Shown here in pieces: positions 6,267 to 13,560 of a stretch of DNA of 15,619 bases. The stretch lies in NCBI GenBank assembly GCA_030691585.1, contig JAUYEC010000109.1:1-15619 (forward strand), in the 5' to 3' direction. A program made the translations under genes and the position numbers. The stretch's first letter is position 1; each line of letters opens with the position of its first letter. The notes under the pieces were generated by a model. It was given only the letters and a program-made list of their open reading frames with translations. It did no database searches and had not been told where the DNA came from. This stretch comes from Candidatus Omnitrophota bacterium. GTDB taxonomy: Bacteria; Omnitrophota; Gorgyraeia; Gygaellales; Profunditerraquicolaceae.

Positions 6267-7724
6267 TCAAGTGTTGCTGACAAAAGTCCGCTTCAATGAA
6301 TCGGCGAGGCGGCCGCGCTGAATTTCCCTGTTTATGGCACTTGCGATCAGGCGCGGGAACATAATGATCAGTTGAGCCACCTCCCGCACCGTAAAGAACC
6401 TGACCACAAAAATATTCTTGCCCAGCATTTTCATAAAGCGCGACGGCGTGTAAAACGAAAATCTTAACTTCCTGCCGATTTTTTTTAAGCGTGAATGGGG
6501 GAATTCATCGGAATAAAGCGCGCCGCTTTCTGTAACGTGGTAACCCGGGGTGTTTTCCGCCAGGGCCTTAAGCGGAGAAAATTTCTCGATCCTGAGCTTG
6601 TTGAGAGTAATAGAATCTACGCCGATCTCTTTGGCGAATTGCGAAATATAAAGCATCTCCTCTTCAGTCTCGCCGATATTGCCGTAAATAAAATATCCGT
6701 GATAATAGATCGGGTATTTCTTTAAAACGCTAAAGGCCTGCCTGACCGTGGCCGAGGTAAAGCCCTTGTTCATCTGTGCTAAGATCCTGTCGTGCGGTGA
6801 CTCAATGCCGATTAAAAGCACCTTAAAACCGGCCTTGACCATTTTTTCAAGCAGGCGCGGGTAACGCGCTACCTCAAGCCGGGCCTGCGCTATAAAACGT
6901 TTTTTTATTTTGCGCGCGATCAAGAGGTCGCAGATCTCCTCGGCGCGGCCGGGATTGGCGAAAAAATTGTCGTCGCTAAAGAGCACCACCTTGGCCTCCA
7001 GCCCCTCCAGCTCATCTACGACCGACTGGTTGGAGCGCGGGGCGTAGTTGCGTTTCTGGCCGAGCGGATTAAGGCTGAAGGTGCAGAATTTACAGTTGTG
7101 CGGACAGCCGCGGGCGGAGAGCACCGCGTCAAATTTCAGGTTCATCACGTCAATGCCGTTTAGCATTAAGTAATATTTATTGTGCCTTAAGGCGCGGTCC
7201 GGAAAAGCGATCGCGTCCACCCCGGGCAACGGCCTGTTGGCATTATGCACCACCGCGCCGTTCTTGCGGTATGATAGGCCCAGGATATTTTCCAAAGGCA
7301 TGCCAATTAAAATCTCTTTTATGGTCTCCTCGCCCTCGCCCCGGACGATAATATCAATACGCGGGCAGTCCCGGAAAAGCTCTTCCACTTTTTCCGTGGC
7401 TGTATAGCCGCCGACAACCACTCTAACGCCCGCCGGGATAAGACTGATCAAGGCATAGATCTCTTTTAGCTGACGGTCCCAGCCGATAGCAACACAGACG
7501 ATATCCACGCCGGAACGGATAAAATCCATCAGTTTATCAGGACGGGAAAGCTCTTCCTCGTGCCTTAAATCCAAAAGGGTAACCTTCTCCGCCAGCCCTT
7601 TGGCGGCGGTAGCCACATATTCCAGCCCCACCGGCGGAAAAAGCTTCATCGTGGAATTGGCGTTGCAATCGACGTAAGGATTCAAAAACAAAGCGTGCTT
7701 ATATTTTAGCGGTGAGTTTTCCAA
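6267..7724 (-). CDS. B12-binding-domain type radical SAM protein
   Basis: The 485-residue product has a Rossmann-like N-terminal domain: ALFLNPYVDC near 11-20, LFPPVGLEYVA near 28-38 and VVVGGYTAT near 102-110, the layout of cobalamin-binding radical SAM proteins. The radical SAM core follows with the iron-sulfur motif CPHNCKFC (Cys207, 211, 214) and later GIESPHDRILAQMNKG and GYFIYGNIGETEEE. The usual DxHxxG cobalamin-ligand motif is not evident, so base-off B12 binding is doubtful. The C-terminal 100 residues are basic and partly hydrophobic. The start is the TTG at 7722-7724, needed to keep the first beta strand; no better upstream codon was found. It lies 34 bases after a small membrane protein and downstream of an EFR1-type redox protein that could supply electrons. 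The substrate is unknown. Confidence 0.9.
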   Translation of the reverse strand: MENSPLKYKHALFLNPYVDCNANSTMKLFPPVGLEYVATAAKGLAEKVTLLDLRHEEELSRPDKLMDFIRSGVDIVCVAIGWDRQLKEIYALISLIPAGVRVVVGGYTATEKVEELFRDCPRIDIIVRGEGEETIKEILIGMPLENILGLSYRKNGAVVHNANRPLPGVDAIAFPDRALRHNKYYLMLNGIDVMNLKFDAVLSARGCPHNCKFCTFSLNPLGQKRNYAPRSNQSVVDELEGLEAKVVLFSDDNFFANPGRAEEICDLLIARKIKKRFIAQARLEVARYPRLLEKMVKAGFKVLLIGIESPHDRILAQMNKGFTSATVRQAFSVLKKYPIYYHGYFIYGNIGETEEEMLYISQFAKEIGVDSITLNKLRIEKFSPLKALAENTPGYHVTESGALYSDEFPHSRLKKIGRKLRFSFYTPSRFMKMLGKNIFVVRFFTVREVAQLIIMFPRLIASAINREIQRGRLADSLKRTFVSNT

Positions 7725-7758
7725 TTTAATTGTCCATCTTTAAGCTGTATTTTTACTT

Positions 7759-7953
7759 TTAGTTCTCAGGCGAATGCGGAATTACGTGTACATAACCGCC
7801 CGGCTTTTCTTTGGCGCTCATGGTGATACACTTATCAAGCTCAAAGGTGTCGGCGATAGATTTGGTCAAAGGCAGGCGCATAATGATGTCGGCGCAGAGA
7901 GCGATCAGAATAAAAAGCAGCAGGACATCTCTTCTCTCCCATTTCTGTTTCAT
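7759..7953 (-). CDS. Small membrane protein, hypothetical (64 aa)
   Basis: This short gene has a strong ribosome binding site (GGAGGT seven bases before the ATG), which supports it as real. The product has a basic N-terminus, one hydrophobic helix (about 9-28) and a polar C-terminal tail of about 35 residues with one cysteine. By the positive-inside rule the tail would face the periplasm. It lies between the EFR1-type gene and the radical SAM gene with short gaps. I do not recognise it and assign no function. Confidence 0.65.
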   Translation of the reverse strand: MKQKWERRDVLLLFILIALCADIIMRLPLTKSIADTFELDKCITMSAKEKPGGYVHVIPHSPEN

Positions 7954-7979
7954 GCCTATACCTCCTCTGATTGGCCTGT

Positions 7980-8008
7980 GTAGGGACAGGTTTAAAACCT
8001 GTCCCTAC
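7980..8008. repeat. Perfect palindrome, GTAGGGACAG family (GTTT type)
   Basis: The 14-base arms GTAGGGACAGGTTT and AAACCTGTCCCTAC flank one A, so the unit is identical to 6222-6250 except for the central base. Its right end overlaps the EFR1-type gene: the TAG stop at 8005-8007 lies in the arm. Confidence 0.92.
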
Positions 8009-8781
8009 ATCAACATATCTTCTAATTTTACGCTCGGATGATGATAGCGTTTGCGCCCAATGGTGCTTTTACCGTATTCTATAGCCTGCTGCGGGCACCA
8101 CTGCAAACAGGCCATACATTGCTGGCATCGATGCAGCCATTTCGGCCGGGCAGAGGATAATTCAATATTCGCGGCCGGACATACCCTGACGCATACGCCG
8201 CAGCCGTTACAACGATCCGTGCTGCGGAATTTCGTATCCATAACCGGAATTTTCGGGGAACATAATTTATAAAGCAGCCATCCCAGCCAGCTGAATAAAA
8301 AGAAAGTCTGTGGCGGATTGCAAATTTCCCCCCGGAGGATAATGCCCGCGATATGACCTATCTTTTCTTTTTCTTTTACAAACAATCCCTGCTGCTTATC
8401 CTCAGGGATGGCGCCGTAAAGCGGCGTATAATTGCCAGGCATCAGAATACCGAAACCGGCCGACAACTTAAACCCCTCTTCCTTAAGGAGCCTGGCCGTC
8501 TGTTTAAGCGCGCTACCAGGCTTGCCTCCGTAAGTTGCCACCGCGAAAATATATTTACCGCCGGCCGGCTTCAATTTCTTTATGAAATCCGCGACAATAA
8601 GCGGCATGCCGAACATATACACCGGATAGATTATTCCTACGCGTTCAAAGGCCGAAAGATCGACCTGCGCTGACGCTTTAGGGATGGAAATAATCTGTGT
8701 GTCACCGAGCGCCTCTGCTAGATCACGGGCAACCGTAAAACAGTTACCTGTAGCGGAAAAATAAAATATGGCGGTTTTCAT
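8005..8781 (-). CDS. EFR1-family flavodoxin/ferredoxin protein
   Basis: The product (258 residues from the ATG at 8781) begins MKTAIFYFSATGNCFTVARD, a flavodoxin-like FMN phosphate-binding loop. The Rossmann-like domain continues with IIYPVYMFGMPLIV and VATYGGKPGSA. The C-terminal part has two 4Fe-4S motifs, CNGCGVCVRVCP (Cys191 to 201) and CQQCMACLQWCP (Cys219 to 229), joined by a hydrophobic stretch near 160-175. Proteins of this type shuttle electrons in the cytoplasm of anaerobes. I prefer this ATG to the TTG at 8790 by homology of the N-terminus, although no strong Shine-Dalgarno is visible. The last codons and stop run into a palindromic repeat. It is upstream of, and probably cotranscribed with, the small membrane protein and the radical SAM gene. 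Confidence 0.9.
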   Translation of the reverse strand: MKTAIFYFSATGNCFTVARDLAEALGDTQIISIPKASAQVDLSAFERVGIIYPVYMFGMPLIVADFIKKLKPAGGKYIFAVATYGGKPGSALKQTARLLKEEGFKLSAGFGILMPGNYTPLYGAIPEDKQQGLFVKEKEKIGHIAGIILRGEICNPPQTFFLFSWLGWLLYKLCSPKIPVMDTKFRSTDRCNGCGVCVRVCPAANIELSSARPKWLHRCQQCMACLQWCPQQAIEYGKSTIGRKRYHHPSVKLEDMLM

Positions 8782-8790
8782 CTCAAGCAA

Positions 8791-8825
8791 AAGGGGGACG
8801 TTTCTATCTAAGAACCGTCCCCCTT
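8791..8825. repeat. GGGGGACG-type palindrome between genes
   Basis: The arms AAGGGGGACG (8791-8800) and CGTCCCCCTT (8816-8825) are extended inward by TTCT/AGAA after one mismatch. On the minus strand the hairpin ends in CCCCCTTTT, so it may terminate the lipoprotein transcript 18 bases after its stop. It is immediately upstream of the EFR1-type gene. It shares its core with the ends of the element at 3445-3560. Confidence 0.75.
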
Positions 8826-8843
8826 TCTCCCTTTTCTACTTAA

Positions 8844-9296
8844 TTATTCCTTTGCCGCGGGCTTTGCCGTGGAAAGCATGTAATCAACTACCTTATCGCT
8901 TACTTTATTCTTTTTAAGGTAATCTATGATCGAAGAAGTCAATTCGTAAGAGGAATTTGTCCTCTTGATCTCCGAGATGATCAGGTCATCCGGTGAGCCC
9001 ATGCCTGCCATATTCACTATGGCCGGGATCGGCAGATAATTGGGATTGACGGCCGCGGCTTTCTGGTCCGCCTTGTCTATTTCGTTGCCGATAAGACCCC
9101 CGCCGACTACTCCTACCGTAGCACCGATAAGCGCACCCATGGGCCCGCTACCCATCTGATGGCCGATCACGCCACCTGCGACAGCGCCGATCACGCCACC
9201 TGCGACTGCACCCGTCGTGGCCTTTGGCCCCATATTCTGACAGCCCGCAAGCGCAATTGATAAAACCAGCAAAGACGCTAAAGCAATTTTCTTCAT
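8844..9296 (-). CDS. Glycine-zipper lipoprotein
   Basis: The 150-residue product has a lipoprotein signal peptide with lipobox LAGC (Cys19), so it should be lipidated and anchored in a membrane. A glycine zipper follows (about 27-72), with repeated GAVAGG, GVIG and GGGLIGNEID blocks as in Rick_17kDa/OsmB-like outer-membrane lipoproteins. The C-terminal part (about 85-150) is a polar helical domain with SPDDLIISEIKRTNSSYEL and repeated I/L spacing, probably a small protein-interaction module. GGAGG lies before the ATG, and a consensus promoter is at 9346-9374, so the gene is separately transcribed. A terminator-like palindrome follows. A cell-envelope role is likely; nothing more specific is visible. 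Confidence 0.88.
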   Translation of the reverse strand: MKKIALASLLVLSIALAGCQNMGPKATTGAVAGGVIGAVAGGVIGHQMGSGPMGALIGATVGVVGGGLIGNEIDKADQKAAAVNPNYLPIPAIVNMAGMGSPDDLIISEIKRTNSSYELTSSIIDYLKKNKVSDKVVDYMLSTAKPAAKE

Positions 9297-9345
9297 CTAA
9301 AATCCTCCTTTAATGGATTATAAAATATGGAAGGATAACCATATA

Positions 9346-9374
9346 ATTATAACGGCGATAGCGCTGAATGTCAA
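9346..9374 (-). promoter_or_regulatory. Sigma-70 type promoter of the lipoprotein gene
   Basis: TTGACA (9369-9374) and TATAAT (9346-9351) are separated by 17 bases on the minus strand. The start site would be near 9339, giving a leader of about 43 bases that includes the AGGAGG site. The -35 box lies 13 bases past the stop of the upstream gene (9388). Confidence 0.85.
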
Positions 9375-9387
9375 ACAAAAACTCAAT

Positions 9388-9798
9388 TTAGGCGGCGTCG
9401 TTTCCCGCTTTAGGCTTTGTTACACCGAAAAGCGCGCGGATATCCTGCCGCAGGAGATAAACGATGATGACACCATAGAGGGCCAGCCCCACAACCATAC
9501 CTACTGTCTGCGGAGGGGTCAAAGTTTTTTTCACGGCAGGTATGGAAATAATCTGGTAGGCCAAGGATAACGATTCCAGGGCAAGAGCCATAAACCAGGC
9601 CCACTTTTTTACCCTTAACAGGCCCATGCCGGAGATGACTATAAGGACCGATATGGCAGTTGAAATAAATATATCGGTATTTGATAAATTGACCTCTTTT
9701 GCCAATATCGGAGATAGCAACAATACGAGTGCGATACTTAGTATGCCCCCGACCACAAACCACCAGGCAATCATTTTTAGCCCCAAAGGTTTATTCAT
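9388..9798 (-). CDS. Hypothetical four-helix membrane protein
   Basis: The 136-residue product has four predicted membrane helices (about 7-32, 43-61, 66-88 and 98-117) with short loops, an RVKKWAW turn between helices 2 and 3, and a basic C-terminal tail. The layout resembles small DUF-type integral membrane proteins, but I cannot name a family. The ATG is preceded by GGGAGG. A promoter is visible at 9844-9871, with a leader of about 40 bases, so it may form its own transcription unit. Confidence 0.8.
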   Translation of the reverse strand: MNKPLGLKMIAWWFVVGGILSIALVLLLSPILAKEVNLSNTDIFISTAISVLIVISGMGLLRVKKWAWFMALALESLSLAYQIISIPAVKKTLTPPQTVGMVVGLALYGVIIVYLLRQDIRALFGVTKPKAGNDAA

Positions 9799-9843
9799 AT
9801 AATAAGTTCCTCCCTATTGTTTACTTAGCGAATTTACCGCCCC

Positions 9844-9871
9844 ATTTTATCCCAAATAAAAAACTTGACAA
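9844..9871 (-). promoter_or_regulatory. Promoter of the 136-residue membrane protein gene
   Basis: TTGTCA (9866-9871) and TAAAAT (9844-9849) are 16 bases apart on the minus strand. It starts 15 bases downstream of the site-2 protease stop codon at 9886. Confidence 0.65.
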
Positions 9872-9885
9872 GATATTTTCACGGA

Positions 9886-10515
9886 TCACCTGAAAAAGAT
9901 AAAAGGCAAACTGATCAACGCGTAAATAATATTCCGTATAAAAACTACCAGCGGATTCAACAGCCCGGTGACAAGCAGGAAGATCAGGATAAAAAAACCG
10001 TACGGCTCGATCAAGGCCAACTTTTCCTGCGCCCTGAAAGGCAGGAAACTCATCAGCACCTTTGAGCCGTCCAGCGGCGGTATGGGGATCAGGTTAAGCG
10101 CGCCAAGCATAATGTTTATTGTTATCAGTACGGGCAGAATAAGCGACAAACCGGGGTTTAAACTTACGGCTTTAAACTGCATCAGGAACATAGCCACTGC
10201 GGCAATAAGAATGTTAGCAGCGCAGCCGGCCAAAGCAACACATAATAATCCGGCGCGGTTCCTGAGGGCGTAATAATTTACCGGCACCGGCTTTGCCCAG
10301 CCAAAACCAACAAAAAGAAGCAAAAGTGCCCCTATAGGATCAATGTGAGGAACAGGGTTAAGCGTCAGGCGGCCGTAGCGCAGGGCGGTATCGTCGCCGA
10401 AAAGATGGGCCACCCATCCGTGAGCGATTTCATGGGCAATGATGGAATAAAGAAGCAGGAAGGCCAGAACGAAGAATGCTACCGGATTGTTGAACAACAG
10501 CGATATAAACCCCAT
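9886..10515 (-). CDS. Site-2 protease family (M50B) membrane metallopeptidase
   Basis: The 209-residue product is a compact intramembrane metalloprotease. The zinc motif HEIAHG lies in the first long helix (about 28-33). The LNPVPHIDPIG turn follows near 52-62, and the third-ligand motif LNLIPIPPLDGSKV is in a later helix (about 140-153). About five hydrophobic segments are present. Family members cleave membrane-anchored regulators or clear membrane peptides; this short version lacks PDZ and CBS domains, as in many rhomboid-sized M50 proteins. The start ATG overlaps the TAA of a possible 20-codon upstream frame (TAATG) and has AAAGGG upstream. The target is unknown. Confidence 0.92.
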   Translation of the reverse strand: MGFISLLFNNPVAFFVLAFLLLYSIIAHEIAHGWVAHLFGDDTALRYGRLTLNPVPHIDPIGALLLLFVGFGWAKPVPVNYYALRNRAGLLCVALAGCAANILIAAVAMFLMQFKAVSLNPGLSLILPVLITINIMLGALNLIPIPPLDGSKVLMSFLPFRAQEKLALIEPYGFFILIFLLVTGLLNPLVVFIRNIIYALISLPFIFFR

Positions 10516-10577
10516 TACGACCCTTTCTTATATGAATGCGGCGCAAAGCAGCTGCGCGCGGCTGCCTGTATGGTCAT
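10515..10577 (-). CDS. Possible 20-residue upstream peptide coupled to the M50 gene
   Basis: An ATG at 10575-10577 has AGGAG six bases upstream. It opens a 20-codon frame whose TAA overlaps the ATG of the site-2 protease gene as TAATG. The peptide reads MTIQAAARSC then FAPHSYKKGS and resembles nothing I know. The strong ribosome binding site and the precise stop-start overlap argue for translation and coupling. Its length means it could be chance. Confidence 0.35.
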   Translation of the reverse strand: MTIQAAARSCFAPHSYKKGS

Positions 10578-10620
10578 ATTTTACTCCTGATAGAAGCTAT
10601 CCGCAACAAATTTTATCTTT

Positions 10621-11472
10621 CTAAAATACGATTGTCTTGTTGCCGCAGCGGATAATACGATGGTCAAGATAGGCGGCTATGCCCAGGGCCAGGGCCTTTT
10701 TCTCAAGATGCCTGCCCTTGCTTATAAGGGCCGCAAGATCATCTTTGTGTGAAATAGCCTCCACTTCCTGGGTGATGATCGGGCCGTCGTCCAGCCGGTC
10801 GTTGACAAAGTGCGCGGTGGCGCCGATGACCTTAACACCCTGTTCAAGTGCTTTTTGATAAGGATCAGCACCTTTAAAAGAAGGCAGGAAACCGTGGTGG
10901 ATATTGATTATATCCTTGCCGTATTCCCGCAGGAAATTTTCCGAGAGCACCAGCATATAACGGGCAAGAACGAGAAAATCGGTTTTATTTAAAACAAGCG
11001 CCATGAGCTCCTCTTCCTTGCGGTTATTTTTATCGGCGCGGATATAATGAAAAGGGATATTGTATTGGGAAACCAATTTAAAATGCCTGTCGTCATTGCT
11101 GATGACAAAAGGGATATCGCAGCGCAGTTCTTTGATACTCCAAAGATAAAGTATCTCCTGCAGGCAATGCCCGGGCCCGGAAACCAATATCCCCATCCGG
11201 GGAATATCTTGCTTACGGCGTATGAGCCAGGCGGCATCAAATTTTTTGGCGATCGGGGCAAACCGGGCCGCCAGATCCGCCTCCGTGATCTCGGCCTCCG
11301 GCAAAAATTCCACGCGCATGAAAAAATGCCCGCCCTCGGGATCAGTAGAATATTGATCGGCGGTAATGATATTGCAGCCAAGGTCGCGAATCACACCCGC
11401 TATTTCGGCGACAATTCCCATGCGGTCAACGCATTGGAACAACAGGACATAAATCCGGTCAATTTTTTCCAT
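10621..11472 (-). CDS. purU: Formyltetrahydrofolate deformylase
   Basis: PurU hydrolyses 10-formyltetrahydrofolate to formate and tetrahydrofolate, balancing one-carbon pools and formate for purine synthesis. The 283-residue product matches the family length. An N-terminal ACT domain (about 5-85, FQCVDRMGIVAEIAGVIRDL) is followed by a formyltransferase fold with MGILVSGPGHCLQEIL and SNDDRHF. The catalytic region INIHHGFLPSFKGADPY supplies Asn190 and His192, and VNDRLDDGPII supplies Asp228. I start at the ATG at 11472, eight bases after the corA stop. A GTG 18 bases earlier would overlap corA. It is probably cotranscribed with corA; no functional link is obvious. Confidence 0.94.
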   Translation of the reverse strand: MEKIDRIYVLLFQCVDRMGIVAEIAGVIRDLGCNIITADQYSTDPEGGHFFMRVEFLPEAEITEADLAARFAPIAKKFDAAWLIRRKQDIPRMGILVSGPGHCLQEILYLWSIKELRCDIPFVISNDDRHFKLVSQYNIPFHYIRADKNNRKEEELMALVLNKTDFLVLARYMLVLSENFLREYGKDIINIHHGFLPSFKGADPYQKALEQGVKVIGATAHFVNDRLDDGPIITQEVEAISHKDDLAALISKGRHLEKKALALGIAAYLDHRIIRCGNKTIVF

Positions 11473-11480
11473 AGGGCTCT

Positions 11481-12455
11481 TTATAACCACTTTCTGCGTT
11501 TAAAATAGGCGAGCATCGTGATAGTTATGATACCCATAATAAGGATGATGGCCGGGTAACCGAGCTTGCTCTCCAGCTCGGGCATATGCTTGAAATTCAT
11601 GCCGTAGATACTGGCAATGAGTGTCAGGGGCATCATGATGGTGGCGATAACGGTAAGGGTCTTCATGATCTCGTTGAGCCTGTTGGAGACTATGGAGACA
11701 TAGGCCTCCATAGCGCCGGTCACGATATCACGCGAGGTGCCGACGATATCATTGAGGCGCACGAGGTTGTCGTAGATATTCCTGAAATAGACGGTATTAG
11801 AGGACGAGATGCAGGGAATGTCACCGCGAGTGATGATGCTCATCACGTCGGCCTGCGGGCCGATGGTACGGCGCAGATACATAATCTCGTTTTTCAGGCT
11901 GTATATTTTTTTGAGGGTGCCGCTGGTGGGGTCGCGGAACAGTTCGTCGCTCATATTATCCACCATATCGTCGAATTCGTTGATCACCGGGAAATAACTG
12001 TCCACCAGCGAATCCAACAGCGAATACATCAAGAAATCGGCGCCGTTCTTTATGATCGGCGATTGTTTACGCACCCGCTCTTTGTTGGTGGCAAAGGCGG
12101 TGGTTGTGGAATTATGCGCCGTGATCAAAAAATTCCTGCCAAGGCAGAAATCCCGCTCGTCTGTCTTGACCCTTGTGCGCTCTTTTTCCAGGTATTCCAT
12201 GGAAAACATCACCAGAAAAATATAGTCCTTGAAATTTTCGACCTTCGGCCTGGCATTGGCCATGATCAGATCCTCAACGGTCAAGGGATGCAGGGCAAAG
12301 ATCTCGGTAAGGATGTCAATTTCTTCGTCCTCAATGGACATCAGGTCGATCCAAAGCGCGCTCTGCGGGTCAGCCAGCGCCTGGCGCATCTCGCCGGAGT
12401 TGAGTTTATCGAAATTGAATCCTCTTTGAGGATGATACAGGAATGTCTCGTACAT
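11481..12455 (-). CDS. corA: CorA-type magnesium/cobalt transporter
   Basis: CorA forms a pentameric inner-membrane channel for Mg2+ (also Co2+ or Ni2+). The 324-residue product has the family length. It has a large N-terminal cytoplasmic domain, a long helix leading to the pore (about 190-280), and two C-terminal membrane helices. The signature GMN (285-287) is at the end of the first helix, followed by the loop motif MPEL and a basic C-terminus KRRKW. The start has only a weak AGG upstream. A possible promoter at 12464-12491 would place the start site almost at the ATG. purU follows after eight bases. Confidence 0.95.
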   Translation of the reverse strand: MYETFLYHPQRGFNFDKLNSGEMRQALADPQSALWIDLMSIEDEEIDILTEIFALHPLTVEDLIMANARPKVENFKDYIFLVMFSMEYLEKERTRVKTDERDFCLGRNFLITAHNSTTTAFATNKERVRKQSPIIKNGADFLMYSLLDSLVDSYFPVINEFDDMVDNMSDELFRDPTSGTLKKIYSLKNEIMYLRRTIGPQADVMSIITRGDIPCISSSNTVYFRNIYDNLVRLNDIVGTSRDIVTGAMEAYVSIVSNRLNEIMKTLTVIATIMMPLTLIASIYGMNFKHMPELESKLGYPAIILIMGIITITMLAYFKRRKWL

Positions 12456-12463
12456 TTTAACCT

Positions 12464-12491
12464 AATATAACAGAAAAATTTCAAACTGCAA
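12464..12491 (-). promoter_or_regulatory. Possible promoter of corA
   Basis: TTGCAG (12486-12491) and TATATT (12464-12469) are separated by 16 bases on the minus strand, in an AT-rich gap. The -10 box ends eight bases before the corA ATG, so the transcript would be nearly leaderless. The -35 match is imperfect. Confidence 0.4.
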
Positions 12492-12518
12492 TTGAATTTA
12501 AGACACATCCCTTTTCTT

Positions 12519-12938
12519 TTACCTGCCGCAGCAACCATAGACCGAGACATAACCGTCATCGGTCATCTTCAAAGTATGCTTGGAACATTGCCCGGGATGC
12601 GGATTATATACGAGGATATAAACTGTCCTTTCCCTGACCTTTTGAACTTTCACCGCCTTTAACACTTTGTCCCAGTCGGTCGTACCGGCCTGCGCGCCCT
12701 TAAAATTAGTTAATTTAACCCTCGCCAGCGTATTATTCTTAATAAAATGTATGAACTCGCCTTTTGAATTGATCAATGCCACGAATTTATATCTGTCTTC
12801 CGCCTTGCAGCCGGGGGAGGCGCGCTTTGGATCCGCGCCAAAGGGGTCAAGTGTACCATCTGAAGCAAGCAAACAATTTGCCGCGACAAATATCGCCGAG
12901 GTAAAAGCTATGATTGACAAAGTCAGTGCTTTCTTCAT
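12519..12938 (-). CDS. Secreted cysteine-containing hypothetical protein
   Basis: The 139-residue product begins with a clear signal peptide (MKKALTLSIIAFTSAIFVAA), probably cleaved after LLA near residue 25, so it is exported. The mature part has four cysteines: Cys44, Cys118 and an adjacent pair Cys136-Cys137 in the terminal YGCCGR. These could form disulfides or bind a metal; the single His121 near Cys118 is a further possible ligand. A fold of mixed strands and one helix seems likely. It overlaps the upstream YgjP-like gene by ATGA, so translation is coupled. I do not recognise the family and suggest no function. Confidence 0.78.
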   Translation of the reverse strand: MKKALTLSIIAFTSAIFVAANCLLASDGTLDPFGADPKRASPGCKAEDRYKFVALINSKGEFIHFIKNNTLARVKLTNFKGAQAGTTDWDKVLKAVKVQKVRERTVYILVYNPHPGQCSKHTLKMTDDGYVSVYGCCGR

Positions 12939-13441
12939 GCGCCACTCAATCCCGGTATATTATGAGCAACTGCCAAAAGAAAACCCCTCGCTCTCTCGGC
13001 AAGCCGGTAACGCGAAACGATCTCCCAGAACGCCTTGCCGTGATTGGGCTCGACTAAATGCGCCATTTCATGCAAAATAACATAATCCCTGACCCATCCC
13101 GGCATCAGGCCTATCTTATGCGATATGCGGATACGCGCGCTGCGCCAATTACAGCAGCCGAATTTGCTGTTTTGGCCGGTGACGTATTCTATCTGGTCAA
13201 GCTTCAGTTTGTTGCCGAAATATTTCGCGTTTATCTTGTTGGCGCGATCCACCAGGTCCCGGGTTTTATCCAATCCTGTCTTTATGAGCTTTTTTTCAAA
13301 TTTTATTTTGAACTGGCCGACGATTTTATCTAACTGCTCCAGCGCCAGCCTCTCCGGCGCCTGCACCAGCAGGATATCTTTGGCCATCCTGGCGCTGACC
13401 GTGCGCAATCGTCTCCTGCTGCGGATAATTTTTACTTCCAT
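12935..13441 (-). CDS. YgjP-like (DUF45/M48-type) metallopeptidase
   Basis: The 168-residue product has the YgjP/DUF45 layout: an N-terminal RSRRRLRTVSARM strand motif, a mid-region GCCNWRSARIRIS, and the zinc motif HEMAHL (His124, His128) followed by NHGKAFWE with the third ligand His134. Family members are SprT-like cytoplasmic metallopeptidases of uncertain substrate. It is shorter than the usual 220-240 residues, mainly at the N-terminus. The ATG at 13439-13441 lies just six bases after a -10 box, leaving no room for a ribosome binding site. The stop overlaps the start of the secreted cysteine protein gene by ATGA. Confidence 0.88.
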   Translation of the reverse strand: MEVKIIRSRRRLRTVSARMAKDILLVQAPERLALEQLDKIVGQFKIKFEKKLIKTGLDKTRDLVDRANKINAKYFGNKLKLDQIEYVTGQNSKFGCCNWRSARIRISHKIGLMPGWVRDYVILHEMAHLVEPNHGKAFWEIVSRYRLAERARGFLLAVAHNIPGLSGA

Positions 13442-13447
13442 GGCATT

Positions 13448-13475
13448 ATTCTACCCCTGCTGAAAGAAGTGTCAA
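13448..13475 (-). promoter_or_regulatory. Promoter of the YgjP-like gene, probably leaderless
   Basis: TTGACA (13470-13475) and TAGAAT (13448-13453) are 16 bases apart on the minus strand. The -10 box ends six bases before the ATG, so transcription would begin at or next to the start codon. It lies back to back with the plus-strand promoter at 13516. Confidence 0.7.
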
Positions 13476-13515
13476 CTCAATTCGAAAAGTCCCCCCTGCT
13501 GGCCTTAGAGAAGGT

Positions 13516-13543
13516 TTGACTTTAAAGCCCCCTCTGATAGAAT
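13516..13543 (+). promoter_or_regulatory. Promoter of the Pmp3/YqaE-type gene
   Basis: TTGACT (13516-13521) and TAGAAT (13538-13543) are separated by 16 bases, with transcription starting near 13550 and an AGGAGG site following. A TTG inside this -35 box is in frame with the gene but is not its start. Confidence 0.7.
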
Positions 13544-13560
13544 ATATAAAAGGAGGCGAT

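Noticed and set aside
11047..11508. A 153-codon plus-strand frame opposite purU
   Set aside because: It is antisense to conserved PurU catalytic motifs and its translation matches no known pattern.
11586..12470. A long open frame (294 codons) on the plus strand opposite corA
   Set aside because: It lies wholly antisense to a clear CorA gene, has a low-complexity His/Gly/Asp-rich translation, and no ribosome binding site or family features.
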